DNA of 13,006 nt from Peptostreptococcus sp. (GCA_020025095.1 JAHHSS010000041.1:1-13006); one strand, 5' to 3'. Shown: positions 1 through 7,822, counted from the first letter of the stretch. Numbers and translations are program-made. The notes: a model not told the origin generated them from the letters alone.

Positions 1-208
1 TTATAATATTATCCTTTAAAAATACTTTATAAATTATTTAAATATATAAATTTTTTTATAAATAATTTCTTTTCAGCGACATATAATTTTGAATCTTACA
101 CATGGTAATATCAATCTTAATATTTTTTATAGTGTTAAAAAATTATTGTCAGTTTTTTGAATAATTTCCTTCACTTTATTATTTTTTTCACTTATTTCCT
201 TCATATTA

Positions 209-237
209 TTGATTTTTATGTCTATTTAGTATATTAT
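209..237 (+). promoter_or_regulatory. Predicted sigma-A promoter of folT
   Basis: A TTGATT -35 box (209-214) and a TATTAT -10 box (232-237) are separated by exactly 17 bp. This predicts a transcription start near 244, giving a leader of about 40 nt before the folT start codon. No THF riboswitch core is recognisable in so short a leader. Seen in sequence; promoter activity is inferred. Confidence 0.6.
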
Positions 238-242
238 CATTT

Positions 243-260
243 TATGGTGTTACCACCATA
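243..260 (+). promoter_or_regulatory. Palindrome at the folT transcription start (candidate operator or 5' hairpin)
   Basis: A perfect 7-bp inverted repeat, TATGGTG / CACCATA, has a TTAC loop. Nested in it is an 11-mer TGGT-N3-ACCA (245-255). It begins at the predicted transcription start, a position where a bound repressor would block initiation, and it would also fold as a 5'-terminal mRNA hairpin. TGGT..ACCA dyads are typical of GntR/HutC-type operators, but no regulator is encoded nearby, so that assignment is only a suggestion. Confidence 0.4.
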
Positions 261-282
261 TAGTTCGTGAGGAGGTGAAAAT

Positions 283-822
283 ATGAAAGAAAAATTTAGT
301 TTACAAGGCGCAAATATTCGCGATGTCCGTACATTAACAGGTTCAGCCCTTTTAATAACAATCGCTGTTATTATAGATTTTTTTAGACTTGTTATAAGTA
401 ATTTACTTGAAATTTCTTTTGAGTTTTTAGCATATGCTGTTGCAGGTATGCTTTACGGACCTATCATTGGCGGAATGGTTGGAGGTATTTCAGATATTAT
501 CCAATATATTATTAGACCCTCTGGACCTTTCTTCCCAGGATTTACTTTAAATGCTATACTTAGCGGTTTTATTTTTGGTCTTTTCTTATATGATAAAAGG
601 ATTACTATTAAAAGAGTCGCTCTTGCTGTACTAGTTGAAGGAATTATTGTAACATTACTATTGACTCCTATATGGTTGAGTATTATGTATGGCGCAAAGA
701 TTTTTGCACTTCCTAGAATTATTAAATTTGTGGCTATGTTCCCACTTAGAGTTGCTTTAATATACGGTGCGGGAAAAGTCCTGGAAAAGCAGAAATTAAC
801 ACAAAGATTTAAGTCTGTATAA
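283..822 (+). CDS. folT: ECF transporter S component, FolT (folate) family
   Basis: This 179-residue, strongly hydrophobic protein has about six predicted membrane segments and the size of an S component of an energy-coupling-factor vitamin transporter. The best family marker is the stretch around residues 53-96, with AGMLYGPIIGG, GGISDIIQY and RPSGPFFPGFTLNA, which matches the folate-family S component (FolT). Such proteins bind folate in the membrane and share the EcfT and EcfA ATPase module, which is encoded elsewhere since none is in this window. The start is fixed by an almost perfect ribosome binding site, AGGAGGTGA at 270-278. The gene is monocistronic, between its own promoter and a strong terminator. 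The folate substrate is inferred from family resemblance; membership of the ECF S family is more certain than the ligand. Confidence 0.85.
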   Translation: MKEKFSLQGANIRDVRTLTGSALLITIAVIIDFFRLVISNLLEISFEFLAYAVAGMLYGPIIGGMVGGISDIIQYIIRPSGPFFPGFTLNAILSGFIFGLFLYDKRITIKRVALAVLVEGIIVTLLLTPIWLSIMYGAKIFALPRIIKFVAMFPLRVALIYGAGKVLEKQKLTQRFKSV

Positions 823-843
823 AAATAAAATCAATATAGACAA

Positions 844-909
844 AAAGGCATATCTAGTTCAAATAAGATTTAGATGTAAAATCTCGACCTAGATATGCCT
901 TTATTTTTT
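844..909 (+). terminator. Rho-independent terminator after folT
   Basis: A 14-bp perfect stem (844-857 with 889-902, core GGCATATCTAG / CTAGATATGCC) encloses a 31-nt loop that contains a smaller AGATTT/AAATCT stem. It is followed by TTTTTT at 904-909. It lies 22 bp after the folT stop codon. The A-rich 5' flank could also support some termination of transcripts coming from the right. Confidence 0.85.
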
Positions 910-1009
910 ATTATCGTTAAATAGTCCATTCTTTAAAACATTTAAACGCTCTATACAACTTATGATAATAAAATTTTTTCAGTTAAAATTGAATTTTTAT
1001 CATCTCAAT

Positions 1010-1222
1010 AAAAAAAGTATTTAGCTGACCTGATCTTTGACCCCACACTCGCCTGCTGGAACTTTCGCTCATTTTCACTCACTACTAACCCTCTCGATTT
1101 TATCGGCAGGTCTTACTTCTAAGCCGCGCCATGCTCACATCTACCCGTTATTTTTTTATGATGCTTACGTGGATCCTTTTGCCCGCGACTGGCTTGGACT
1201 TTCAACCACAGACCTAAATACT
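1010..1222 (-). ncRNA. Structured non-coding RNA, probable raiA-motif RNA
   Basis: This GC-richer island of about 213 nt stands out from the surrounding AT-rich DNA. On the minus strand it starts with AGTATTTAG (1222-1214) and ends with the exact complement CTAAATACT (1024-1016) followed by a run of T, so a 9-bp stem closes the whole RNA and doubles as its terminator. Its own promoter places the start at 1222. Internal stems include GUGG..GUCC..GCC / GGC..GGAU..CCAC (1169-1209) and a CGAU-AAA-AUCG hairpin. Size, independent transcription, Clostridial host and position directly downstream of comFC fit the raiA-motif RNA, a conserved Firmicute RNA usually found beside raiA/hpf and comFC and reported to affect sporulation in Clostridium. 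That identity rests on context and general features, not an alignment. A 68-codon ORF on the other strand has no ribosome binding site and is not credible. Confidence 0.75.
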
Positions 1223-1227
1223 ATTTT

Positions 1228-1256
1228 ATTTTATAATCACTAGACTTTAATGTCAA
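1228..1256 (-). promoter_or_regulatory. Promoter of the structured RNA
   Basis: On the minus strand a consensus TTGACA (1256-1251) is followed after 17 bp by TAAAAT (1233-1228). An overlapping TATAAA at 1235-1230 would give a 15-bp spacer. The expected start falls at about 1222, the first base of the closing stem, which supports the RNA boundaries independently. Confidence 0.75.
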
Positions 1257-1336
1257 CTATTTTATTTTTAACATTTATTCAAACTATTTTTTCTACTATA
1301 TATTACATTCTTAAGATTTAATATATAAATTAAATA

Positions 1337-2104
1337 CTAATCATCATATCTACCTGTAAGAAAAGTCAAAGATACAACCCTATTCGCTCCATGCAGTTTT
1401 AATTCTTTGCTAATTTCATTCACCGTTGAACCTGTTGTAAAAATATCATCTATCAATATAATATTTTTTCCCTCTATATTTTCAGTTTTATTTTTTTTAA
1501 TTGAAAATACTCCTGTAATTTCTTTTTTTCTCTTGCTAGACCTCATTTTATGTAATCTTCTAGTATTTTTCTTTCTTAATAAAGCATCACTTATTTTTAT
1601 ATTTGTCAAAACTGACAAGTAATAAGCGATTTTTTCAGCTTGATTAAACCCTCTCCTACTCTCTCTTTCATTTGACAACGGAACGTACATAATAAAATCA
1701 GCCACTTTAAATTCCTCTGCACTATGTTTCATCATTTCATCATAAATTATATTGGCTATAATTCTTGAAATATATGTTTGTCTACTATATTTAAGAGAGA
1801 ATACTATTTTTTTAGAAAAAGAATTGTATTCTATAAATGAAATATTTCTATCAAAAATAAAATTTTTATCAACACAATAGCCACATTTCTTTCCACAATA
1901 ATCTTCCTGCACGTTTGAATTTAATATTGGTTTTCCACACTTTATACAAGATTCTTGTATAAATATTAATTTTTCTCGGCAAGTTATACATAATGAATAT
2001 TTATTTTTCCTACTTATTGGCATATTACAAATTATACAATTTAGGTTTTCCGGATAAATAAAATTCATTATTTTTTCTACTAGCTTAAATATTTTTTCTT
2101 TCAT
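1337..2104 (-). CDS. comFC: ComF/ComFC-family protein with double zinc ribbon and phosphoribosyltransferase fold
   Basis: The N-terminal region carries paired CxxC motifs (Cys23/26, 39/42, 53/56 and 74/77, plus Cys70), forming a double zinc ribbon. The C-terminal part is a type I phosphoribosyltransferase fold, with the PRPP-loop motif IILIDDIFTTGST at residues 215-227 and the ComF signature RRGFNQAE in the middle. At 255 residues it has the usual family length. ComFC proteins act in the cytoplasm in natural DNA uptake, with single-stranded DNA processing, but are widespread in bacteria not known to be transformable; the PRT reaction and substrate are unknown. AAAGGAGG at 2113-2120 fixes the start. 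It lies 107 bp downstream of recD2 on the same strand with no convincing terminator between, so co-transcription is likely. Read-through into the structured RNA is possible. Confidence 0.88.
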   Translation of the reverse strand: MKEKIFKLVEKIMNFIYPENLNCIICNMPISRKNKYSLCITCREKLIFIQESCIKCGKPILNSNVQEDYCGKKCGYCVDKNFIFDRNISFIEYNSFSKKIVFSLKYSRQTYISRIIANIIYDEMMKHSAEEFKVADFIMYVPLSNERESRRGFNQAEKIAYYLSVLTNIKISDALLRKKNTRRLHKMRSSKRKKEITGVFSIKKNKTENIEGKNIILIDDIFTTGSTVNEISKELKLHGANRVVSLTFLTGRYDD

Positions 2105-2211
2105 ATAAATATCCTCCTTTTAGAGGCACTTTATATGAAAAAATATATCTAATCATCCCAAAACTAAAGTCTAAAATCCTATTTTAGAATATTCATACTT
2201 TGAAGTTAAAT

Positions 2212-4437
2212 TTAGTATTCTTCTTCTAAAATGTTATTTCTTTTGAAGGAGTTCAATTTATAAGCTAAATTTGAATAGCGATCATTATTTTTGTTGTTTG
2301 AAATCATATAATCAAGGTATTTCTTTTGTCCAACTATTACTACCAGCTTCTTAGCCCTTGTAACAGCTGTATACAAAAGATTTCTATTCAAAAGCATCGG
2401 TGGCCCCCAGGTCATCGGCATTATTACAACTTGAAATTCACTTCCTTGACTCTTATGTACAGTTGTACAAAAACAATGTTCAAGTTCGTCTAATTCATCA
2501 AATTTATACTTAAAAATTTTATACTCATCAAATAATACATATATATTCCTTGCAGTTTTATCAATATGATATATGTATCCTATATCACCATTATAGACTC
2601 CTTCTCCATGGTCTGTACCTTCTTCATTATTCCAAGTCCTTGAGTATACATTTTTAACTTGCATTACTTTATCCCCAACTCTAAACACTCTTTTCATAAG
2701 TTCTACTTCTTGTCTTGACTTATAATGAGGATTTAAAACCTTTTGCAACTCCAAATTTATATTATTGACCCCTGCAATGCCCTTTCTCATCGGTGATAAA
2801 ATCTGTATATCTTTCAAAGAGTCCACATCATAATACTTTTCAAGCCTTCCACTCACTAAACTTTTTATTTCTTCAAGAATTTCCTCATCGCTATCTTTAT
2901 TTATAAAAAAGAAATCACTATTTTTTTTGTTTGCCACAATGTCTTTTCCATTATTTATTCTATGAGCATTTACTACTATGTCACTTTCTTGTGCTTGCCT
3001 AAATATTTCAGTCAATCTAACAGTAGTAATTACCCCTGATGATATTATATCCCCTAAAACATTTCCAGCACCTACTGAAGGGAGCTGATCTGCATCTCCT
3101 ACTATTATCAACCTTGTTTTTGGACTCATCGCCTTTAATAAATTGTCCATTAAAAAAATATCTATCATCGATGCTTCATCTACAATTATTACATCTGCAT
3201 TTATCGGTTCTTCTTCATTTTTAGTAAATATAAGCCTATCATCTGAATCAAATGCCATTTCAAGAAGTCTGTGTATTGTTTTAGCCTCTTCCCCTGTAGT
3301 TTCAGTCATTCTTTTAGCTGCTCTACCTGTAGGTGCTGCCAAAACCACTTTATTTTTATTTATTTTAAACAATCTTATAATAGTGTTTATTGTAGTTGTT
3401 TTCCCCGTTCCTGGCCCACCTGTTAAAACCATTACTCCATTTTCAAAAGCTGCACGAACAGCTTGTTTTTGTGCGGCAGCAAGATATATACCTTCTGTTT
3501 CCTGAAAATCTTCAAGTTCAGTCTCTATATCTATTTTTATATCTCTTTGTTCTGAGTTAGATAAAGAAATCAATCCTGTGCATACATCTAATTCCGCTCT
3601 ATGATACTTTGCAATATAAACTATATTTGTATCTCCATATCTTTCTAAAACTATTTTTCTAGAAAGCGCTAACTCAAATAAAGACTCCTCCACCATTTCT
3701 TCCGAAATATCTAATAAACTTATGGCTTCTCTAGTTACTATGTGCTCAGGCAAAAATGTATGCCCGCTATTTATAGAATTTTTTAAAACGTGCAAAATTC
3801 CTTGTTCAATTCTATAAGTTGAATCTCTAGCTATTCCACATTGTTTAGCAATATCATCCGCTACTTTAAACCCTATTCCTACTATATCATCAATCAATTG
3901 ATACGGATTTGTTTTAACAATCTCAAGAGAATTTTCCCCATATTTCTTAAACATTTTCATACAAAGCTTAGGACTAATTCCATATGGCGATAGAGAAATT
4001 ATTACATTCTTAACCCCCATATTATCATTATAGCTTTCTATAATAGGCTTTAGCTTTTTCTTTCCTATTCCTTCAATCTCAAGAAGTCTTTCAGGATTTT
4101 TTTGTATGATTTCCAAGCTTTGCACTCCAAACTTGTCAACAATTTTTTCAGCCATTTTTTCTCCTATTCCTTTTATAACTCCCGAAGACAAAAATGACAT
4201 TATACCACTTATTGTCGATGGTATTACAATATTGTAAGAAGAAACATTAAATTGTTTTCCATATATATCATGGACATTCCAACTTCCCTCGACTTCTATA
4301 TTTTCACCAGTGGCAAGTCCTGGCATTATACCTGTAATAACTTCTGTAAAATCTTCAGTTTTTATTTTAGCTACAGTATATCCATTCAAATCATTTGAAA
4401 AAATAATATCTAATACTGTACCTTCAAATTTTTCCAT
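2212..4437 (-). CDS. recD2: RecD2-type SF1B ATP-dependent DNA helicase
   Basis: This 741-residue protein has the RecD2 architecture, meaning a RecD-like enzyme with a long N-terminal extension not found in RecBCD RecD. The N-terminal OB-like region (about 1-75) is followed by helix-hairpin-helix repeats (GVIKGIGEKMAEKI, EIEGIGKKKL, DDIVGIGFKVADDI) that suit non-specific DNA binding. The helicase core shows motif I GGPGTGKTT (340-348), motif II DEAS (420-423) and motif III GDADQLPSVGAG (447-458), then IFRQA. An SH3-like insertion and C-terminal TTVHKSQGSEF and LYTAVTRAKK follow. Family members are 5'-3' helicases involved in DNA repair and replication-fork processing, working without RecBC. 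AGGAGG sits 7 bp before the ATG. It probably leads an operon with comFC and is divergent from the YkvI-type gene. Confidence 0.93.
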   Translation of the reverse strand: MEKFEGTVLDIIFSNDLNGYTVAKIKTEDFTEVITGIMPGLATGENIEVEGSWNVHDIYGKQFNVSSYNIVIPSTISGIMSFLSSGVIKGIGEKMAEKIVDKFGVQSLEIIQKNPERLLEIEGIGKKKLKPIIESYNDNMGVKNVIISLSPYGISPKLCMKMFKKYGENSLEIVKTNPYQLIDDIVGIGFKVADDIAKQCGIARDSTYRIEQGILHVLKNSINSGHTFLPEHIVTREAISLLDISEEMVEESLFELALSRKIVLERYGDTNIVYIAKYHRAELDVCTGLISLSNSEQRDIKIDIETELEDFQETEGIYLAAAQKQAVRAAFENGVMVLTGGPGTGKTTTINTIIRLFKINKNKVVLAAPTGRAAKRMTETTGEEAKTIHRLLEMAFDSDDRLIFTKNEEEPINADVIIVDEASMIDIFLMDNLLKAMSPKTRLIIVGDADQLPSVGAGNVLGDIISSGVITTVRLTEIFRQAQESDIVVNAHRINNGKDIVANKKNSDFFFINKDSDEEILEEIKSLVSGRLEKYYDVDSLKDIQILSPMRKGIAGVNNINLELQKVLNPHYKSRQEVELMKRVFRVGDKVMQVKNVYSRTWNNEEGTDHGEGVYNGDIGYIYHIDKTARNIYVLFDEYKIFKYKFDELDELEHCFCTTVHKSQGSEFQVVIMPMTWGPPMLLNRNLLYTAVTRAKKLVVIVGQKKYLDYMISNNKNNDRYSNLAYKLNSFKRNNILEEEY

Positions 4438-5208
4438 AAAATTGCCTCCTGATTTAATTTAGTCAAATAATATTTTTTTTAATCTAGTTCATTTTTATCA
4501 AATATCTACGTTGATGTATAATTTTACGTGAATATTTATATTCATCTAATTCGTAAATTTCATAATATAAAAATCCTTAAAATAATATTCTGTATAATAT
4601 ACTTATTTTAAAAATTTCTAAGTGATTCAAAATTGAAAATATAAATAGAATCCAAATGACATTAATCTATAGTAATTAATCATCAAATCCACTAATTTCA
4701 ATAGCTACATTATATAATAAATTCAATTTCTTGTCTATTTTCTGCTATTATGGCCTTTTTACTCATATAATTATTTTTCTGAATTATAACTTCTTTAAAT
4801 AGACGTAAGTATGTCGAACTTTTCAGAGTTTAAAAATATTATTTTTTTGACAATTTTTTTATATAATACCTCTATTTTTTTGATATTTTTTTATTATTTT
4901 TTTATTTTATTAGCTACTTTAATCCTAAACTTTAAATTAATTGATTTTATTTTTTATTGCATAATTCAAAATAATTATATGTAAATTCTTGAAAATACAA
5001 TATATTTTTTTACATCCTGAGATATATTCTTTTATTAAAATATTTTAATACATACCTGTATTATCTTTTTTATTTAATATTTTTTTATCAATATTGTTAA
5101 AAAATTATGTAAATCATGTTATAATAAAAACATGGTTGAAATCTTTTTCCCAGAAATCATTTTGACCTTATTAAATAATATATTATAAAACTAAATAGGA
5201 GGATTTTT
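4438..5208. other. 771-bp AT-rich divergent intergenic region with phased T-tracts
   Basis: No credible gene is present on either strand. The region must contain the recD2 promoter (minus) and the promoter of the YkvI-type gene (plus). Only the latter is clear; no good -35/-10 pair with normal spacing was found for recD2. A short palindrome, TGAATAT-TT-ATATTCA, lies at 4529-4544 upstream of recD2. Between 4842 and 4903 five runs of exactly seven T recur at helical spacing, with further 6-7 T runs to 5086, a pattern expected of intrinsically curved DNA. A 57-codon Phe/Ile-rich ORF at 4811-4984 (+) has no ribosome binding site and is probably a by-product of the T-runs. Confidence 0.6.
5097..5125 (+). 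promoter_or_regulatory. Predicted promoter of the YkvI-type gene
   Basis: A perfect TATAAT -10 box (5120-5125) is preceded by the extended -10 dinucleotide TG (5117-5118). A weak -35 TTAAAA (5097-5102) lies 17 bp upstream. The predicted leader is about 75 nt, with no recognised riboswitch. Confidence 0.6.
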
Positions 5209-6390
5209 ATGGAAAAGAAAAACAAATACTTGACATCTATCAGTATCGGTGTTGCTACCGTTTGGTTTTCAACTCATTGTGGTGCTGGCTTTGCTTCTGG
5301 TACTCAAGAGTTGCAGTATTTTGCAAACCACGGTTGGTTTGGTGTTTTCATGCCAATACTTACTTTTGTAATCATTGCTTTAACTTATTACGTTGGTCTT
5401 GAAACCGCTAGACAAACAGATAAATGGAGTTATGATGCTTGGTCAAAAGAGGCTTTTGGAAAAGCTTCAAAAATATTCACACCAGCAATGGATATTAGTA
5501 TAGTTATTACTACAATTGCAGCTACTGCAGCAACTATTGCAACTGGTGGTCTACTAGTGAACCAGTATCTTCATTTGCCTGTAGCTGTTGGTTCCATTGC
5601 TATGTTCGTAATAGTTACGTTGATTTGTATATTTGGTGAAAAGGTTGTAAGAAAAAATGCCATGATAATGACTGCAGCTATTTTAATTATCGTTTCTATA
5701 GTTTTAGTTGCTGGCCTTGTAAAGTTTGCTCCTCAGATTGCTAACTTGATGTCTTCAGGATATGTAAATCCTAATGCGTCTAAATGGAGTATCTCTGGAA
5801 GCAATGAAACTGTACCTGGAAATATAGGCAATGCTCTTTTATGGGCTCTTACTTATGCAGGTTTCCAAATAAGTGCTATCGGTGGAATAACTTCTTCTTT
5901 TAAGGGTGGAAAATATAAGGAAGAAGCTAAAGGCGCTATGATTATAGGTTGTATAATAAATCTTGTTATGCTAATAGGTATCTGCCTATTAATATTCTCA
6001 GGAATGCCCGATATATATATAAATGAAGCTGCTAGAAAATTACCTACTGTATTTATTGTAAATCAATTAAATATACCTGTACTTGGAATTCTTTATCCAA
6101 TACTTCTATTCCTTGCACTTATTACAACTGCTGTAGGATTTATATTTGGTATGGTTCAAAGAATAGAACCTTATGCATTAAAAAATATGAAAAATGATTT
6201 ATTGAGAAAAGCGATTATTAGTGTTGTATGCCTTGCCGCTTGCTACCTTGTTTCTACTCTAGGTTTAATGTGGGTTGTAAAGGTTGCTTATAAATATTTA
6301 GGAATTTTTAATTGGTTATTTATTATACTTCCATTATGGTTTATAGGATATAAAAATATAGCTAAAAGAGATAAAGAAAAAATATCTTAA
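5209..6390 (+). CDS. YkvI-family (COG3949) membrane transporter, substrate unknown
   Basis: This 393-residue, highly hydrophobic protein has about ten or eleven predicted membrane segments and no signal peptide. The N-terminal segment carries THCGAGFASGTQE (residues 22-34), where an unwound first helix with a glycine-rich GxGFxSGxE motif resembles the YkvI-like branch of the amino acid/polyamine (APC, LeuT-fold) superfamily. Family members are thought to be secondary transporters of the cytoplasmic membrane, but no substrate is established and none can be read here. AGGAGG at 5197-5202 sets the start. The gene stands alone, divergent from recD2 and convergent with metK, in an otherwise minus-strand block of housekeeping genes. 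That placement and its AT-rich upstream flank suggest it was inserted into the conserved metK-recD2 neighbourhood. Transporter fold is fairly sure; function is unknown. Confidence 0.8.
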   Translation: MEKKNKYLTSISIGVATVWFSTHCGAGFASGTQELQYFANHGWFGVFMPILTFVIIALTYYVGLETARQTDKWSYDAWSKEAFGKASKIFTPAMDISIVITTIAATAATIATGGLLVNQYLHLPVAVGSIAMFVIVTLICIFGEKVVRKNAMIMTAAILIIVSIVLVAGLVKFAPQIANLMSSGYVNPNASKWSISGSNETVPGNIGNALLWALTYAGFQISAIGGITSSFKGGKYKEEAKGAMIIGCIINLVMLIGICLLIFSGMPDIYINEAARKLPTVFIVNQLNIPVLGILYPILLFLALITTAVGFIFGMVQRIEPYALKNMKNDLLRKAIISVVCLAACYLVSTLGLMWVVKVAYKYLGIFNWLFIILPLWFIGYKNIAKRDKEKIS

Positions 6391-6437
6391 TTATAAAATT
6401 TTGCTATTAAATATATTTCAAATACTCAAATAAAATT

Positions 6438-6488
6438 AGGCGATAGATTTTAAGGTATATTTTATGCCTTTAAGTCCATCGCCTTTTT
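6438..6488. terminator. Bidirectional terminator between the convergent transporter gene and metK
   Basis: AGGCGAT (6438-6444) pairs with ATCGCCT (6478-6484), and the stem continues inward with GA/TC and TTTAAGG/CCTTTAA around single mismatches. On the plus strand it ends in TTTTT (6484-6488). On the minus strand it is followed by a weaker T-rich stretch, so it probably serves both genes. Confidence 0.8.
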
Positions 6489-6547
6489 GTATTATTCTTA
6501 TAAAATTAAACTATTTTTAAATAAATATCAATAATTAAAACTTTATT

Positions 6548-7732
6548 TTATAGGTAAGTTTTTAACTTATCTACTCTGTCTAACTTTTCCCATGGAAGTT
6601 CTATATCAGTTCTACCAAAGTGACCATATGCAGCTGTTTGCTTATAAATAGGTCTTCTTAAATCAAGATTCTTTATAATTGCTCCCGGTCTTAAATCAAA
6701 ATTTTCTCTCACTATTTCTACTAACTTTTCATTTGAAAGTTTTCCAGTTCCAAAAGTATCTACAAATATTGATAATGGTCTAGCTACACCTATTGCATAA
6801 GAAAGTTCAATTTCACATTTATCCGCTAAACCTGCAGCTACTATATTCTTAGCTACATATCTTGCTGCATAGCAAGCTGATCTGTCTACTTTTGTTGGAT
6901 CTTTTCCTGAAAAAGCTCCACCACCATGTCTTGAGTATCCACCATAAGTATCTATTATGATCTTTCTTCCTGTAAGGCCTGTGTCACCATGAGGTCCACC
7001 TACAACAAATCTACCTGTTGGATTTACATAATATAAAGTTTCATCGTCTAATAAATCAGCTGGTATTGTAGTTTTTATTACCTTTTCTATTATATCTTCT
7101 CTTATCTGCTCAGAAGTTATTTCTGGATCATGCTGTGATGAAATTAAAACAGTATGAACTCTTATAGGCTTATCGTCTTCATATTCAACTGTTACCTGTG
7201 TCTTTCCATCCGGTCTTAAATAAGCTAGTTCACCTGATTTCCTTACCTCAGTAAGCTTTCTTGAAAGCCTATGCGCAAGTGATATTGGTAATGGCATTAG
7301 TTCTGGTGTTTCTTTACAAGCAAAACCGAACATTATACCCTGATCTCCAGCTCCCACTTTCTCTATTTCATCTTCCACTTTCTCTCCTGATTTTGACTCA
7401 AGCCCTTCATCAACTCCCATAGCTATATCGTTTGATTGTTCATCTATAGCAGTTATTACTCCACAATTTTCTGCGTCAAAACCAAATTTTCCTCTTACAT
7501 ATCCAATTTCTTCTACTGTTTCTCTCACTATTTTAGGAATATCTACATAAGCATTTGTTGATATTTCCCCTGCTACTAATATTAATCCAGTTGTAGCTGT
7601 TGTTTCACAAGCAACTCTTGAGTTTGGATCTTTCTCAAGAAGTGCATCTAATATCGCATCTGACACCTGATCGCAAAGTTTATCTGGATGTCCTTCTGTT
7701 ACTGACTCTGATGTAAATAAATGTCTAGCCAT
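6548..7732 (-). CDS. metK: S-adenosylmethionine synthetase
   Basis: This cytoplasmic enzyme makes SAM from methionine and ATP, releasing phosphate and pyrophosphate. The protein is 394 residues, full length for the family. Diagnostic motifs are all present: GHPDKLCDQ (14-22, with His15 and Asp17 matching E. coli His14 and Asp16), the hexapeptide GAGDQG (127-132) and the glycine-rich GGGAFSGKDPTKVDRS (270-285). A GGAG ribosome binding site lies just before the ATG. The gene is alone in its transcript, with a SAM-I riboswitch and terminator in its leader, so expression should fall when SAM is plentiful. It ends at a shared bidirectional terminator. Nothing unusual is visible in the coding sequence. 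Confidence 0.98.
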   Translation of the reverse strand: MARHLFTSESVTEGHPDKLCDQVSDAILDALLEKDPNSRVACETTATTGLILVAGEISTNAYVDIPKIVRETVEEIGYVRGKFGFDAENCGVITAIDEQSNDIAMGVDEGLESKSGEKVEDEIEKVGAGDQGIMFGFACKETPELMPLPISLAHRLSRKLTEVRKSGELAYLRPDGKTQVTVEYEDDKPIRVHTVLISSQHDPEITSEQIREDIIEKVIKTTIPADLLDDETLYYVNPTGRFVVGGPHGDTGLTGRKIIIDTYGGYSRHGGGAFSGKDPTKVDRSACYAARYVAKNIVAAGLADKCEIELSYAIGVARPLSIFVDTFGTGKLSNEKLVEIVRENFDLRPGAIIKNLDLRRPIYKQTAAYGHFGRTDIELPWEKLDRVDKLKTYL

Positions 7733-7761
7733 AATCTTCTCCTTTTTATAAAATACTGTCT

Positions 7762-7793
7762 AAAAAAATAAGCCTCTTCAAAAAGAAGAGGCC
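7762..7793 (-). terminator. Attenuator hairpin of the metK SAM riboswitch
   Basis: On the minus strand GCCTCTTC (7792-7785) pairs with GAAGAGGC (7779-7772) around a T5 loop, then runs into a T-rich tract (7771-7762). The 5' arm can pair instead with the 3' side of the aptamer P1: 7782-7791 with 7823-7832, nine of ten positions. This gives a clear antiterminator, so SAM binding should favour termination. Confidence 0.9.
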
Positions 7794-7822
7794 ATTAATT
7801 TGCATTAAAAAAATGTAACCAA

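Noticed and set aside
124..152. Possible minus-strand promoter (CTGACA-17-TAAAAA) reading out of the left edge
   Set aside because: The match is weak in a very AT-rich stretch and no gene start is visible downstream within the window.
1007..1222. 6S RNA or T-box leader as the identity of the structured RNA
   Set aside because: It does not form the single long bubbled hairpin of 6S RNA, lacks the T-box sequence, and terminates without a downstream gene on its strand.
1037..1243. 68-codon plus-strand ORF in a GC-richer patch
   Set aside because: It has no ribosome binding site, no recognisable protein family, and lies antisense to a region with promoter, closing stem and terminator of a structured RNA, which explains the composition better.
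2170..2188. 8-bp hairpin between recD2 and comFC
   Set aside because: The stem is AT-rich with a 3-base loop and no T-run, so it is too weak to call a terminator.
4811..4984. 57-codon hydrophobic plus-strand ORF (Phe/Ile/Leu-rich)
   Set aside because: There is no Shine-Dalgarno sequence upstream, unlike every real gene here, and its composition follows from the T-runs. A small membrane peptide cannot be fully excluded.
5132..5188. 18-codon ORF in the leader of the YkvI-type gene
   Set aside because: It begins within a few bases of the predicted transcription start and has no ribosome binding site.
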